Assembly: GCA_947451105.1 (NCBI GenBank)
Contig: CANFXY010000005.1
Location: 1 to 39,274, forward strand
Source: Bacteroidota bacterium
GTDB taxonomy: Bacteria > Bacteroidota > Bacteroidia > NS11-12g > UBA955
Direction of reading: 5' to 3'
Length of the DNA stretch: 39,274 nt
A program made the position numbers and the translations under genes. Every line of letters begins with the position of its first letter. Position 1 is the first letter of the stretch. Below are positions 1 through 7,725 of the stretch, piece by piece. Under the pieces are notes generated by a model that saw nothing but the letters and a program-made list of their open reading frames with translations, searched no databases and was not told the DNA's origin.

Positions 1-737
1 ATTAGATTGTTCAATACTTGGCGTATTCTGTCTTTGTCGGCTAGTACTCTATAAGGGTGGTCGCAGTCTTCTTTAAATTGCAAAGTTACAGAGCGGTCTT
101 TTGCTTGTTTGTTGTAACTGTCAAAAACTTCTTTAAAAAGTTCAGTAATGTCAAACTCACTCACCCTTAGTTTCATGGCATTGCTTTCCATCTTACTAAT
201 ATCCAGTAAATCGTTAACCAGTGTGTTTAATCTTTCCGCACTAGCTGCCGCTTTTTTTAGAAAAAGTACCTTAACTTCTTCATCGTCCATTGCACCATCT
301 AACAAAGTTTCAATGTAGCCTTGTATATTGAAGATCGGTGTTTTTAATTCATGTGATACATTGCCCAAGAATTCTTTTCTGTATTGCTCTGTGGCGCGCA
401 ATTGCGAAATTTCTTGCTTCTGATCGTTAGCCCATTCGATTACTTCTTCATTTACACGTTTAATTGGGTCTAAATTGTATTCATCGATGTAGTTCGTTTT
501 CTTTAAACTACTGGTCTTAAAATGGTGAATGGTCTTGTAAATTAATTTAATCTTACGGTAGATAAAGGCCTCTAAACCGAATAAAATAATTATAAAAGTA
601 AGTGAGCCAAAGGTAAATAAGGCGATTAAAAATTGAAGAAAAGGGATTCTGAAATAGATTAGGAAACCTGCAAATATGGCACTTAACAACAAGGTTGTTA
701 ACAGAGTAATTCTCTCAGGGGTTGGGTTTTTAATCAC
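1..737 (-). CDS. Sensor histidine kinase, partial (3' end outside window)
   Basis: Membrane histidine kinase that would autophosphorylate and pass phosphate to the regulator encoded just upstream. The visible 245 residues start with two hydrophobic segments (about residues 8-28 and 33-55) with almost no loop between them, then a coiled linker, then an HisKA domain with the H-box VSHELKTP near residue 130; the window ends at the start of the N-box (RQVLNNL). There is no large periplasmic sensor domain, a layout common in PhoR-like kinases of Bacteroidota. The best start is GTG at 737, whose GTGA overlaps the TGA stop of the regulator, so the pair is translationally coupled. The signal sensed is unknown; a phosphate role is only a guess from the family. 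Confidence 0.9.
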   Translation of the reverse strand, partial: MIKNPTPERITLLTTLLLSAIFAGFLIYFRIPFLQFLIALFTFGSLTFIIILFGLEAFIYRKIKLIYKTIHHFKTSSLKKTNYIDEYNLDPIKRVNEEVIEWANDQKQEISQLRATEQYRKEFLGNVSHELKTPIFNIQGYIETLLDGAMDDEEVKVLFLKKAAASAERLNTLVNDLLDISKMESNAMKLRVSEFDITELFKEVFDSYNKQAKDRSVTLQFKEDCDHPYRVLADKDRIRQVLNNL

Positions 738-1420
738 ACTTCAAATTTATAGCCTACGCCTTTAATTGTTTGTATAAAATTATCATCTAGTTTTTCACGT
801 ATTTTTCTAATGTGTACATCAATGGTTCTGTCAACCACCAATACATCATCGCCCCAAATAGATTCTAATATTTGTTCTCTGGTAAATACTTTACCAGGTT
901 TACTTGCCAACAATGAAAGCAATTCAAACTCTTTTTTAGGAAACTGAAGTACTTTGCCCAAGTAGGTAACAGAAAAACTTTCTCTATCGATTTTAAGATC
1001 TGGAAATTCCATTTTTTCATTGGCTGTGTTGTCAGCAATGTTTCGTCTTAATATGGCTTTAAGCCTAGAAATTAATACCCTTGGTTTAATTGGCTTTATT
1101 ATATAATCATCTGCTCCAGCTTCAAATCCAGCCAATTCGCTGAACTCTTCGCCTCTTGCGGTTAGGAATATTAAGGGAATGTTTTTTAATTGAGGGATGG
1201 CTTTTATTTGTCTGCATGATTCAATTCCATCCATCTCAGGCATCATTACATCCATTAAAATAATGTCTGGTTTTATTTTGCTTGCTATGTTAATTGCCTC
1301 TTTTCCATTCATGGCAGCAACAACTGTAAAGTTTTCCTTTTTTAAATTATAGCTAAGTAATTCTATAATGTCGATTTCATCATCAACAATCAGAATCTTA
1401 TAAGAAGTATGTGAACTCAT
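734..1420 (-). CDS. OmpR/PhoB-family response regulator
   Basis: DNA-binding response regulator of 228 residues, partner of the kinase that follows it. The receiver domain spans roughly residues 7-120, with the acidic pair D13/D14, the phospho-acceptor D57 in LMDVMMPEMDG and the conserved lysine in YIIKPIKP. A winged-helix OmpR-type output domain fills residues 130-228, with the typical ending TIKGVGYKFEV. I chose ATG at 1420 because the longer frame starts with TTG at 1438 and adds residues outside the receiver fold. A promoter-like TTATTTTG (7 of 8 matches to TAnnTTTG) lies at 1436-1443, just before this start, which supports the shorter form. The target genes cannot be told from the sequence. 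Confidence 0.92.
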   Translation of the reverse strand: MSSHTSYKILIVDDEIDIIELLSYNLKKENFTVVAAMNGKEAINIASKIKPDIILMDVMMPEMDGIESCRQIKAIPQLKNIPLIFLTARGEEFSELAGFEAGADDYIIKPIKPRVLISRLKAILRRNIADNTANEKMEFPDLKIDRESFSVTYLGKVLQFPKKEFELLSLLASKPGKVFTREQILESIWGDDVLVVDRTIDVHIRKIREKLDDNFIQTIKGVGYKFEV

Positions 1421-1487
1421 ATTAATTTGATGGTTCAAAATAAGACATAATAACTGAACAAATGGTTAATTATAGATTAAATAATCA

Positions 1488-2675
1488 TTATGGGAATAAC
1501 TCCTCTAGTTTTCTTTCTAAATCTTCTCCTCTCAAATTCTTAGCAATAATTTTACCATCTTTATCAATTAATACAGTAAAAGGAATACCAGAGACTTTGT
1601 ATACTTTGGCAGGGGCGCAGCTCCAAAATTTCAAGTCGCTCACATGTTTCCACGTTAAACCCAAACTGCTAATAGAACTTACCCAGGACGCTCTTTCTTT
1701 GTCTAAAGAAACCCCATATATTTCAAAACCTTTGGATTTGAATCTTGCATAAAGTGTTTTAACAAATGGAAAATCTGCTCTACAAGGGCCGCACCAGCTG
1801 GCCCAAAAATCGATCAATACAATTTTACCTCTCAAGTCAGAAAGTTTCAATATTGTTCCATCCACTTGAGGCAATTCAATCTCAGGAGCCATTTCACCAA
1901 CTTCCAAAAGTTTGTTGTTGTCGTAAATGGTTTTTAAATCGATGTAGTAATTGCTTTTGATGTTTTGAGGCTCCATGCGCATTTTAAGTGCTTTGATTTT
2001 TTGAAAATCTTGTTCCTCCATGAAATTGAAAAGCACAAAATAAGATTCCAAAGGATCATGGAATTTCAGCATAGAATCTATGCTAGCTCTGAATTCGTCT
2101 TGTTTGGTTCCAAAAACCATTTGCAATTCATACATCTTAGTGCCATCTGGCTCTTCTGCAATTGCTCTGTCAAGGGCCGCCAATTCATTATTCGATCGGG
2201 TATATTGTCTGATGAAGTTGTATATATTTTTTGATTTTTCAGATTTTATGCCTGTAACGTCATAGTTCAAACCATTGGATGTTGGGAAAATTTTCACATT
2301 TAATTTGGCTCCATTTTCAACTACCAAGGGCACAGCAGATTGGGTATTGTATTGAATGTATAAAATACTTGCTTCAGAAATTGGTTTTTTAAATGTGAAA
2401 TATCCACTGTCATTTGTTAATACAGAATCGACCAATTCGAGAGAGTTTACTCTGAATTTACTAAGTATTACCAAATGGTTTGGGTAACCTTCAACTTTGC
2501 CATTAATGGTGTAATTAACTTTTCCTACAGGCTTTTTAGCACTTGGTTTTCCAGTTGTTTTAGAACTGTTGTTGCTTTTTGTTGTGGCTTTATTCGTTGG
2601 TGCCTTAGGCGTGTTTTGCGCCTGTACTATGAGCAAACCAGCAATAATTAATGCTGTGAAAGTCGTTTTAAACAT
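1488..2675 (-). CDS. TlpA-like thiol:disulfide oxidoreductase with DUF4369 N-terminal domain
   Basis: Secreted thioredoxin-fold protein of 395 residues. It has a signal peptide (residues 1-19, ending VQAQ), a Lys/Thr/Ser/Pro-rich linker to about residue 52, a DUF4369-like beta domain (about 53-145), a helical middle part, and a TlpA/AhpC-type thioredoxin domain from about 258 with the active site WCGPC (C295, C298) and a cis-proline in SGIPFTV. This family is abundant in Bacteroidota and reduces disulfides outside the cytoplasm, often in haem-protein or envelope maturation; the specific substrate is not evident. The gene follows the GmhB-like gene by 20 nt but has a perfect TAAATTTG element 4 nt before its ATG, so it may have its own, possibly leaderless, transcript. 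Confidence 0.9.
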   Translation of the reverse strand: MFKTTFTALIIAGLLIVQAQNTPKAPTNKATTKSNNSSKTTGKPSAKKPVGKVNYTINGKVEGYPNHLVILSKFRVNSLELVDSVLTNDSGYFTFKKPISEASILYIQYNTQSAVPLVVENGAKLNVKIFPTSNGLNYDVTGIKSEKSKNIYNFIRQYTRSNNELAALDRAIAEEPDGTKMYELQMVFGTKQDEFRASIDSMLKFHDPLESYFVLFNFMEEQDFQKIKALKMRMEPQNIKSNYYIDLKTIYDNNKLLEVGEMAPEIELPQVDGTILKLSDLRGKIVLIDFWASWCGPCRADFPFVKTLYARFKSKGFEIYGVSLDKERASWVSSISSLGLTWKHVSDLKFWSCAPAKVYKVSGIPFTVLIDKDGKIIAKNLRGEDLERKLEELFP

Positions 2676-2679
2676 ATTG

Positions 2680-2687
2680 CAAATTTA
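2680..2687 (-). promoter_or_regulatory. -7 promoter element TAAATTTG of the TlpA-like gene
   Basis: Perfect match to the Bacteroidota -7 consensus TAnnTTTG, with only 4 nt between the final G and the ATG at 2675. No clear TTG -33 box stands at the usual 17-19 nt distance. If used, the transcript would start at or next to the ATG. Confidence 0.5.
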
Positions 2688-2695
2688 CTTTTTTT

Positions 2696-3193
2696 TTATT
2701 GATTGATTTTAACAATTTCTTCTTCTAGGAGACGAAATTTATTTGAGTTAGGTTGTATGAGTAATCCTTTGATACCCGCCTTTTGCGCTGCCTCAATGTC
2801 TCGGGTCGTGTCACCCATCATTAAGCTCTTGTTTTTGTCAATGTTATATTTGGCCATTGCTTTCTCCAACATCAAAGAATCTGGTTTACGGCATAGACAT
2901 TTACTAGAAATAGGGTGGTGGGGACAGTAATAAAAATCATCTATAGAGGTGCCATTTTTTATACAGGCATCTTGCAGTTTCTGATGGAAAGAATCTAATT
3001 CTTTTGTGGAATATAGCTTTTTGCCAATTCCTCCTTGGTTGGTGATTACGATGGCCAAAAAACCTAAGGATTTGACCATTTTAATGCAATCAACTGCATC
3101 GGGTAGTATCTCGAAATCTTCAATTTTACAGACATAGTCGCCTATTTCTTTGTTTAATACCCCATCTCTATCGAAAAAAATTGCCTTTTGCAT
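2696..3193 (-). CDS. gmhB: D,D-heptose 1,7-bisphosphate phosphatase-like HAD-IIIA hydrolase
   Basis: HAD phosphatase of 165 residues from the ATG at 3193 (the frame can be extended one codon to a TTG). Motif I is FFDRDGVLN (D8, D10), motif II is the ITNQGG segment, and motif IV is MMGDTTRDIEAA. A zinc loop CPHHP...CLC with three Cys and one His is the hallmark of GmhB/HisB-N-type enzymes. GmhB removes the C7 phosphate from heptose bisphosphate in the ADP-heptose pathway that feeds lipopolysaccharide core or S-layer sugars; histidinol-phosphatase is the alternative, but no his genes lie nearby. The gene is divergent from a sugar-transferase gene, which fits an envelope role. Length is close to that of the family. 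Confidence 0.82.
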   Translation of the reverse strand: MQKAIFFDRDGVLNKEIGDYVCKIEDFEILPDAVDCIKMVKSLGFLAIVITNQGGIGKKLYSTKELDSFHQKLQDACIKNGTSIDDFYYCPHHPISSKCLCRKPDSLMLEKAMAKYNIDKNKSLMMGDTTRDIEAAQKAGIKGLLIQPNSNKFRLLEEEIVKINQ

Positions 3194-3225
3194 CAAATCC
3201 TGTTTTTAAAGCTACGAAATAAGTA

Positions 3226-3233
3226 CTAATTTG
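3226..3233 (+). promoter_or_regulatory. Probable -7 element (CTAATTTG) of the glycosyltransferase gene
   Basis: It keeps the TTTG half of TAnnTTTG and is followed by CACC, as at several other promoters here. It lies 27 nt before the preferred TTG start at 3261. Confidence 0.4.
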
Positions 3234-3260
3234 CACCGTTTTTATATAAATTTTATTGAT

Positions 3261-3986
3261 TTGTCCACGAACATTGTTATAATCCCCACATACAACGAAA
3301 AAGAGAACGTTGAAGCCATAATCAGAAAGGTTATGTCGCTGCCAATTTCTTTTGATATCTTAATTGTCGATGACAATTCTCCTGATGGAACTGCAAATAT
3401 TGTCAAACAAATGCAATTAGAGTATGCAAACAAAGTTCATTTGTTGCAAAGAATGGAGAAAAACGGACTAGGTACAGCCTATATCGCAGGGTTTAAATGG
3501 TGTTTGGAACGCACCTATAAGTTTATATTTGAAATGGATGCTGACTTTTCTCACAATCCCGAGGATTTAATCAAACTTTTAAATGCTTGCGAAAATCAAG
3601 GTGCAGGTTTGGCCGTCGGCTCCAGATACATTACGGGTGTCAATGTGGTTAATTGGCCAATGAGCCGCGTAATCATGAGTTATTATGCAAGCGTTTATGT
3701 CAGGTTTATAACTGGCATGACCATTCGCGATGCTACAGCTGGTTTTGTTTGTTATACCAGAGAAACTTTAGAGAAAATCAATTTGGATAAAATTAAATTT
3801 AAGGGTTATGCCTTCCAAATTGAAATGAAGTTTAAAGCTTGGTTACAAAAGGTTAAAATTACAGAAGTTCCTATTATATTTACCGATAGAACTCTTGGGA
3901 CTTCTAAAATGAGTAAGAAGATTTTTAGAGAAGCTTTCTTTGGTGTTATCGAACTGAAAATAAACTCTTGGTTTCGTAAAAAATGA
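3261..3986 (+). CDS. Polyprenol-phosphate mannose synthase-like glycosyltransferase (GT2)
   Basis: GT-A-fold family 2 glycosyltransferase resembling Dpm1, which moves a sugar from a nucleotide donor (GDP-mannose in the known enzymes) to a polyprenyl phosphate at the cytoplasmic side of the membrane. The sequence shows the N-terminal IVIIPTYNEKENVE, the donor motif DDNSPDGT, the metal motif MDADFSHNPED, and the SRYITG and GYAFQIEM segments typical of DPM synthases. There is no C-terminal membrane domain, so this is the short soluble form. I prefer the TTG at 3261 (241 residues, STNIVIIPT following), because the longer frame begins with a TTG lying inside the promoter element. Its stop overlaps the pdxH start (ATGA), so the two are coupled. 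Confidence 0.88.
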   Translation: MSTNIVIIPTYNEKENVEAIIRKVMSLPISFDILIVDDNSPDGTANIVKQMQLEYANKVHLLQRMEKNGLGTAYIAGFKWCLERTYKFIFEMDADFSHNPEDLIKLLNACENQGAGLAVGSRYITGVNVVNWPMSRVIMSYYASVYVRFITGMTIRDATAGFVCYTRETLEKINLDKIKFKGYAFQIEMKFKAWLQKVKITEVPIIFTDRTLGTSKMSKKIFREAFFGVIELKINSWFRKK

Positions 3987-4627
3987 CACACAACGAGCAA
4001 ATAGCTGCATTAAGAAAAGACTACAGACATTCTGAATTGCTAGAATCTGATGTTGATGCTGATCCAATAATGTTATTTCACAAATGGTTTAGGCAAGCCA
4101 TAGAGGCAGAAATTGCTGAACCCAATGCCATGTGTCTTTCAACCGTAGCTGAAGGGAAACCTGAAAGCCGCATTGTTTTGCTAAAAGGCATAGAACACCA
4201 TGGTTTTGTATTTTACACCAATTACAACAGCCATAAGGGCCAGCAAATTGAGACTAATCCCAATGTGCATCTAAACTTTGCATGGTTGGATCTTGAGCGA
4301 CAAATTAGAATCAGTGGGACTGCACATAAAATCAGCGAAGCAGAAAGTGATTTGTATTTTGCGTCAAGACCATTTGAAAGTAGGGTAGGCGCTATTGTGA
4401 GTGCCCAAAGTAAAGTCATAGAATCTAGAGAAGAATTGGAAAAGTCAATGTCTGAAGCTTTGGCAAAATACGAAGGTACAAATCCTCCAAGACCACAACA
4501 TTGGGGTGGATACGCTGTGGTTCCTGATTCTATTGAGTTTTGGCAAGGTAGAACTGGCCGTTTACACGACAGACTACTTTATGCCAAAGAAGACCATGTC
4601 TGGAAAATTAGCAGGTTGTGCCCTTAA
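3983..4627 (+). CDS. pdxH: Pyridoxamine 5'-phosphate oxidase
   Basis: FMN enzyme that oxidises pyridoxine or pyridoxamine 5'-phosphate to pyridoxal 5'-phosphate in the cytoplasm. The 214-residue length is typical. Family segments are visible throughout: the N-terminal LRKDYRHSEL, the FMN and substrate segment SRIVLLKG, FYTNYNSHKG, the helix with SQSKVIESREEL near the middle, PPRPQHWGGY, and the C-terminal end SRLCP where most members read RLAP or RLSP. It overlaps the upstream glycosyltransferase gene by 4 nt. The next gene, convergent 10 nt away, is ribBA, which starts the pathway to the FMN this enzyme needs; the neighbourhood may be chance. Confidence 0.96.
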   Translation: MTHNEQIAALRKDYRHSELLESDVDADPIMLFHKWFRQAIEAEIAEPNAMCLSTVAEGKPESRIVLLKGIEHHGFVFYTNYNSHKGQQIETNPNVHLNFAWLDLERQIRISGTAHKISEAESDLYFASRPFESRVGAIVSAQSKVIESREELEKSMSEALAKYEGTNPPRPQHWGGYAVVPDSIEFWQGRTGRLHDRLLYAKEDHVWKISRLCP

Positions 4628-4637
4628 GGCTTTAGAA

Positions 4638-5846
4638 TTAAATTTCGTGCCCCATTTTTTCACGCTTCGTAATTAAATACTCTGCGTTGTGCGCGTTTGG
4701 AGAAGTGATAATTGGAATGTTTTCAATGATTTCTAAACCATAACCAATCAAACCAGTACGTTTTTTAGGGTTGTTGCTTATTAATTTCATTTTTGATACA
4801 CCAAGGTCGCGCAATATTTGAGCGCCAATTCCATAATCGCGTTCATCCATTTTAAACCCAAGTTCTATGTTGGCATCAACTGTATCCATGCCCTGTTCTT
4901 GAAGTTTATACGCTTTTAATTTGTTTAATAAGCCAATGCCGCGGCCTTCTTGGTTCATGTATAAAACAACACCTTTTCCAGTTTTCTGAATCAGATTCAT
5001 TGACTGATGCAATTGTTCGCCGCAATCGCATCGGCAGCTTCCAAAGATATCACCTGTCATGCAGCTGCTGTGCACACGTACTAATATTGGTTCGTCTTTT
5101 TCCCATTCACCTTTCTTCATCACCAGGTGTTGGGTGCCATCGCTGACTTGTGAATAAGCAATCATTTCGAAATCACCGAAAGACGTTGGCATGTTAACAG
5201 TAATTTCACGCTTAACATGGCTTTCATTTTTGATTCTATATTTGATTAAATCCTCGATGGAAACAATTTTCAAATCAAATTTTTTAGCAATCTCCACCAG
5301 TTCAGGAAGTCTTGCCATTTCACCATCTTCTTTAAGAATTTCAACAATACAACCTGCGGGTTCAAATCCGGCTAAGCGCGCAAAATCAATGGCAGCCTCT
5401 GTATGCCCGGCTCTTTTTAGAACGCCTTCTTTTTGCGCTTTTAGAGGGAAAATATGTCCCGGTCTGGCCAAATCAGTTGATATGGTATCCGCATGTACCA
5501 AGGCTTGTATCGTCTTACTTCTATCTGATGCAGAAATTCCTGTTGTGGTGCCGTGTCCTTTTAAGTCAACAGATACGGTAAAAGGTGTTTCGTGCACTGA
5601 ATCGTTGCTGCTTACCATCATATCCAAACCAAGTTCTAAGCAGCGCTCAGGCAATAATGGAACGCATATTAAACCGCGTCCTTCTCTAGCCATGAAATTT
5701 ATCATTTCCGGGGTCACATTGGCCGCAGCGGTTAAAAAATCACCTTCATTCTCACGGTCTTCATCATCAACAACAATAATTACTTTGCCGTTTTTTATGT
5801 CTTCTATTGCAGATTCTATGGTGTTTAATTGGTATGGATTTGACAT
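4638..5846 (-). CDS. ribBA: Bifunctional 3,4-dihydroxy-2-butanone 4-phosphate synthase / GTP cyclohydrolase II
   Basis: Catalyses both entry reactions of riboflavin synthesis: ribulose 5-phosphate to dihydroxybutanone phosphate (N-terminal half) and GTP to the diaminopyrimidine precursor (C-terminal half). The RibB domain (about residues 1-200) shows the acidic motif [20 protein letters not shown] and the [16 protein letters not shown] segment. The RibA domain (about 205-402) has the zinc site in [20 protein letters not shown] and the motif [11 protein letters not shown]. Start ATG at 5846 is preferred over the GTG one codon earlier. No FMN riboswitch can fit or be seen: the gap to the upstream gene is only about 45 nt. 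Confidence 0.96.
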   Translation of the reverse strand: MSNPYQLNTIESAIEDIKNGKVIIVVDDEDRENEGDFLTAAANVTPEMINFMAREGRGLICVPLLPERCLELGLDMMVSSNDSVHETPFTVSVDLKGHGTTTGISASDRSKTIQALVHADTISTDLARPGHIFPLKAQKEGVLKRAGHTEAAIDFARLAGFEPAGCIVEILKEDGEMARLPELVEIAKKFDLKIVSIEDLIKYRIKNESHVKREITVNMPTSFGDFEMIAYSQVSDGTQHLVMKKGEWEKDEPILVRVHSSCMTGDIFGSCRCDCGEQLHQSMNLIQKTGKGVVLYMNQEGRGIGLLNKLKAYKLQEQGMDTVDANIELGFKMDERDYGIGAQILRDLGVSKMKLISNNPKKRTGLIGYGLEIIENIPIITSPNAHNAEYLITKREKMGHEI

Positions 5847-5890
5847 CACTCAGATTTTGCTGCGAAATTAAGCAAAACCATAAACTTATC

Positions 5891-6373
5891 TTATATCTTC
5901 TTAAACAAGACGGATAGATTATTTTTATAGTTTTCAATTGGGATTATTTTGCCTTTTTTTTCCAATGGAATTGGAGCAATAGTTTGTGTGTTTTTGATTA
6001 TTATATTCTCGAGTTCATGAAAACAATCTTCTGAAATTCCGTTTTCACGGTGCAAGATCTTGCCTGATTTTTCCATTACAATAAAGCTAGGAAATGTATT
6101 GATGTGGTAGAATAAGGCAGTTCTTTTTTCGTCGTAAGTGAGTTCAAAATCTAGATTCATGCTTTTTTGATAATGTAGTATATCCTCTTGGCTGTTAAAG
6201 GGATTGAGGCCAACAATTCTCAAAGGCAAACCAACAGTTTTTCTTCGCAGTGTTTTTAGCGATTCAAAAATATTGGCGTTGTGTCTGTTGCTTATAAACC
6301 AGTAGACAAGAAGTATGAGTTCATTGTTTGATTGTGGTTTGTTTTGTTCGGGGTTTAGGAATTTAATGTTCAT
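5891..6373 (-). CDS. Thioredoxin-fold protein without the CXXC active site
   Basis: Protein of 160 residues from the ATG at 6373; the frame extends 15 codons upstream but those residues (rich in Cys, Phe, Tyr) do not look like family sequence. The pattern fits a thioredoxin fold of the TlpA/ResA kind: a strand LILLVYWF, a helix, a second strand LRIVGLNPF, then FHINTFPSFIVM-like strand with the cis-proline (TFPSF) and the beta hairpin SGKILHRENG. Where catalytic members have WCxxC this protein reads WFISN, so there is no redox pair. No signal peptide. It precedes ribBA on the same strand by about 45 nt. Function unknown; a binding or scaffold role, rather than a redox one, is an inference. Confidence 0.65.
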   Translation of the reverse strand: MNIKFLNPEQNKPQSNNELILLVYWFISNRHNANIFESLKTLRRKTVGLPLRIVGLNPFNSQEDILHYQKSMNLDFELTYDEKRTALFYHINTFPSFIVMEKSGKILHRENGISEDCFHELENIIIKNTQTIAPIPLEKKGKIIPIENYKNNLSVLFKKI

Positions 6374-6452
6374 ATTGTAAGTGTAAAATTTATTGTGGGT
6401 ACACGGCACAAAACACATTACTTCTATTGAACGTATGACATTCGTCGAAGCC

Positions 6453-6473
6453 GCCCCAATTTAAAATTGAGGC
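6453..6473. repeat. Short palindrome around CAATTT/AAATTG
   Basis: Inverted repeat GCCcCAATTT-a-AAATTGaGGC: nine pairs of ten between the arms, one central base. There is no T-run on either side that would make it a terminator. It may be a protein-binding site or part of a repeated extragenic element. Confidence 0.45.
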
Positions 6474-6581
6474 AAACTTCTAGAATGAGTCGTTTTATCG
6501 GTTTGAAAACTATTTATCGAATCCAAACAAGAAGGGGAATGAAAAATAAATTTAGAAAATAACCAGCAACGTCTTTCCCAT

Positions 6582-6628
6582 CCCGCCTTCAAGTCAGGAA
6601 GCTTTCATAGTTTTAGTTTGCAGGCGGG
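6582..6628. repeat. GC-rich inverted repeat, possible repetitive extragenic palindrome
   Basis: Arms CCCGCCTTCAA (6582-6592) and TTGCAGGCGGG (6618-6628) pair with a single mismatch around a 25-nt loop, which itself contains the near-palindrome GGAAGCTTTC. The right arm encodes the last residues of the doubtful ORF at 6613-6852. No U-tract follows, so it is not a standard terminator. Copy number in the genome is unknown. Confidence 0.5.
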
Positions 6629-6852
6629 CAATAAAGTTTCTTTGTCCTAATTTGAATTGAATTGCTCCAGTGGTTTAAGGCTGAGATTGTGAGGTTTTTA
6701 GTGAAATCTCCTTCAATGAATTCGTCTTCAAAACCATCATCTTGGAGCACTGAATTTGGTTTTTGTTGTTTGAAGTTTTGACTGTTTAAACGATTGAAAG
6801 CACTCGTTTTAAAATTGTTTGTGCTCTTAATTAGAAAGTAATTTGTGTTCAT
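6613..6852 (-). CDS. Small hypothetical protein, doubtful
   Basis: A 79-codon frame from ATG at 6852. The product is rich in Asn, Lys, Ser and Thr, with an acidic patch (DDGFEDEFIEGDF, about residues 38-50) and a C-terminal end CPPAN that is written by a palindrome arm. There is no signal peptide, membrane span or family I recognise. In favour: a promoter-like CAACTTTG (7 of 8 matches to TAnnTTTG) at 6881-6888, 28 nt before the ATG. Against: no homologous motif and a stop that lies in an extragenic palindrome. It could be a real short gene, a remnant, or chance. Confidence 0.3.
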   Translation of the reverse strand: MNTNYFLIKSTNNFKTSAFNRLNSQNFKQQKPNSVLQDDGFEDEFIEGDFTKNLTISALNHWSNSIQIRTKKLYCPPAN

Positions 6853-7035
6853 GTTTTTAGTTTATTTAAGTTTAGTTACACAAAGTTGAAAATTTAGAAT
6901 TATACCATTGATAAAGAATTTATACGGTGTTGGCAATGGAAATTAGATGGGCATTTAGTTTAATAAGTGGACATTTTTTATTCCAATTTATTATTTTAAT
7001 AGTCGGTTTCAATGCATTACTAAGTAGATTTACAG

Positions 7036-7725
7036 TTAAATACGCCAGGACGGCGACTCTTGCAATATCTTTAGTTTGCCTTGGTCAATATGCCAATAAA
7101 TGCTGGCAAATTCTTTTACACTATCAATGTCGTGGGTCGATACAACAATCGTTTTGTTTTGGGTCAAACAAATTTGCTTTAGGTCTCTGTACAAGCGCAT
7201 TCGTGAGGGATAATCTAAGAATGCAGTTGGTTCATCCATTAAAATCAAATCTGTTTTTTGTGCCAATACCCTTGCGATATTTGCCTTTTGCCATTCTCCA
7301 TCACTCACTTGGTTCAAGTATTTGTTGCGGATTTTATCAATGCCCATGATTTCTATTGCCTTTTCGACTCCATCGTCTATTGCTTGGGTTTCGCTTAAAT
7401 GAGAATAGGGGTATTGACCAAAACGAACAACATCTTCAATTTTAATAAAGTCTTCTTTTATTCTGTAAGTACTTGCAAATGCAATTTTTGCTGAGCGTTG
7501 CTTCTGTGAAAGATTTGTAATTGGGTCCCCAGAAATAATAAGCTCCCCAGAAATGGCTTTATTGATGCCAGCAATTGTTTTAAGTAAAGTCGATTTTCCA
7601 CTGCCATTTTCGCCAGTTAATACAATTAAATCATGCTTAAAAGCGACACCATTAATAGAATCTACAATAGGTGAATCTTGCCCAATACTAAGATTGACAA
7701 TGTTTAAAACAGGGTTCATTGTCAT
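7036..7725 (-). CDS. ABC importer ATPase, FecE/BtuD type
   Basis: ATP-binding subunit of an iron-siderophore, haem or cobalamin importer, 229 residues from the ATG at 7725. Walker A is TGENGSGKST, Walker B is LILMDEPTAFLD, and the H-loop is VVSTHDID. The signature motif reads VSDGE instead of LSGGQ/LSGGE, a tolerated but less usual form. The ATG overlaps the stop of the permease gene (ATGA), so both subunits are made together; the longer frame to 7779 lies inside the permease and is not needed. Substrate cannot be read from the ATPase. No substrate-binding lipoprotein or TonB receptor is next to the pair. Confidence 0.9.
   Translation of the reverse strand: MTMNPVLNIVNLSIGQDSPIVDSINGVAFKHDLIVLTGENGSGKSTLLKTIAGINKAISGELIISGDPITNLSQKQRSAKIAFASTYRIKEDFIKIEDVVRFGQYPYSHLSETQAIDDGVEKAIEIMGIDKIRNKYLNQVSDGEWQKANIARVLAQKTDLILMDEPTAFLDYPSRMRLYRDLKQICLTQNKTIVVSTHDIDSVKEFASIYWHIDQGKLKILQESPSWRI

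Larger units (their letters stand above)
6374..7035. other. Long, mostly non-coding stretch with palindromes
   Basis: Between two minus-strand genes. It holds two GC-richer palindromes (6453-6473 and 6582-6628) in otherwise AT-rich DNA and one doubtful 79-codon ORF on the minus strand (6613-6852). The part from 6853 to 7035 shows no convincing gene; a plus-strand frame begins there with a hydrophobic run but then continues antisense through the ABC ATPase gene. No transposase, tRNA or riboswitch was recognised. Confidence 0.6.

Noticed and set aside
3231-3260. The longer N-terminus of the glycosyltransferase starting at 3231.
   Set aside because: That TTG is part of the -7 promoter element, and the ten extra residues precede the normal GT2 start.
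5847-5890. An FMN riboswitch before ribBA.
   Set aside because: The gap is too short and none of the conserved RFN-element sequence is present.
6927-7349. A 140-codon plus-strand frame with a hydrophobic N-terminal run.
   Set aside because: Most of it is antisense to the ABC ATPase gene, whose Walker and signature motifs show the true strand. A decayed membrane-protein start cannot be excluded but is unsupported.
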